Below the pieces are notes generated by a model. The model was not told where the DNA came from. It ran no database searches and worked only from the letters and a program-made list of their open reading frames with translations. From Chitinophagaceae bacterium (GTDB taxonomy: Bacteria; Bacteroidota; Bacteroidia; Chitinophagales; Chitinophagaceae): 5,424 nt of DNA. The DNA is taken from the NCBI GenBank assembly GCA_026785745.1, contig JAJAZO010000392.1:1-5424 (forward strand), written 5' to 3'. The position numbers were made by a program, and so were the translations under genes. This document shows positions 5,288 through 5,424 of this stretch, piece after piece (the stretch's first letter is position 1; every line of letters begins with the position of its first letter).

Positions 5288-5424
5288 CTGACTGCCAACA
5301 ATTACATCGATAATCGTCTTGATGGTAATTCCACTTTGATGTTTCTCTTTCGTAATCATTGGCTCTCCCCTGTTGCACTGTAACGCCTGTGTACAAATCA
5401 TGCCGCCTTTATCCCGGGTATCAT

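Larger units (their letters stand above)
5060..5424 (-). mobile_element. ORF-less group II intron, 3' portion (5' end beyond window)
   Basis: Group II introns are self-splicing ribozymes that move by reverse splicing, normally with a reverse transcriptase/maturase encoded in domain IV. On the minus strand this stretch shows, in order: sequence resembling that found upstream of intron RT genes (ACCCGGGATAAAGGCGGCAT near 5420-5400), a domain III-like segment (ATAGTAGTGATGA, then GGAGCGAAGAAGGG, about 5283-5234), a short domain IV (about 5233-5135), domain V (5134-5101) and a domain VI-like hairpin ending in CTTAATCGAC at 5060. Only about 100 nt lies where the roughly 1.2-1.8 kb RT gene usually sits, and no RT reading frame is present. 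The 5' end, with most of domain I and the exon-binding sites, is beyond 5424. The 3' boundary at 5060 is inferred from the usual AY ending and may be off by a few bases. It could be inactive or mobilised in trans by a relative. Confidence 0.85.

Noticed and set aside
5130..5424. A new protein-coding gene at the right end
   Set aside because: No frame of useful length is present on either strand, and the sequence is explained as group II intron RNA on the minus strand.

Overview
The window looks like chromosomal DNA of a Bacteroidota bacterium, probably near the Chitinophagaceae. The clues are low to moderate GC, no clear Shine-Dalgarno sequences before the genes, a TAnnTTTG-type -7 promoter element, and proteins of Bacteroidota flavour. 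These are a CysE with the insert typical of the phylum and a conserved hypothetical protein ahead of a class II aldolase.

Layout, left to right. (1) 1-1173: an AT-rich leader and a 345-residue protein of unknown function. Its motifs match the catalytic core of the protein-kinase/aminoglycoside-phosphotransferase fold. (2) 1280-2347: class II fructose-bisphosphate aldolase with all zinc and catalytic residues, closed by a strong intrinsic terminator at 2368-2399. (3) 2434-4159: a two-gene cysteine operon. cysE (serine O-acetyltransferase) is followed after 2 bp by cysM (O-acetylserine sulfhydrylase B). A hairpin ends 7 nt before the cysE start codon. Together the two enzymes turn serine, acetyl-CoA and a reduced sulfur donor into cysteine. 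(4) 4160-4376: an intergenic stretch with two REP-like palindromes and a good Bacteroidota promoter. (5) 4377-5129: a gene for a three-helix membrane protein of unknown function. (6) 5060-5424: the 3' part of a group II intron on the minus strand, running off the right edge.

The intron is the most notable element. Read on the minus strand it has a domain III-like segment, a short domain IV, a complete 34-nt domain V with a GNRA loop and two-nucleotide bulge, and a domain VI-like hairpin with a candidate branch-point A. The place where the reverse transcriptase/maturase gene normally sits holds only about 100 nt. It is therefore an ORF-less intron, either a deletion derivative or one served in trans. 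It lies antisense to the membrane-protein gene, and the last 22 codons of that gene, with its stop, are read from the intron's complementary strand. That C-terminus is therefore not native.
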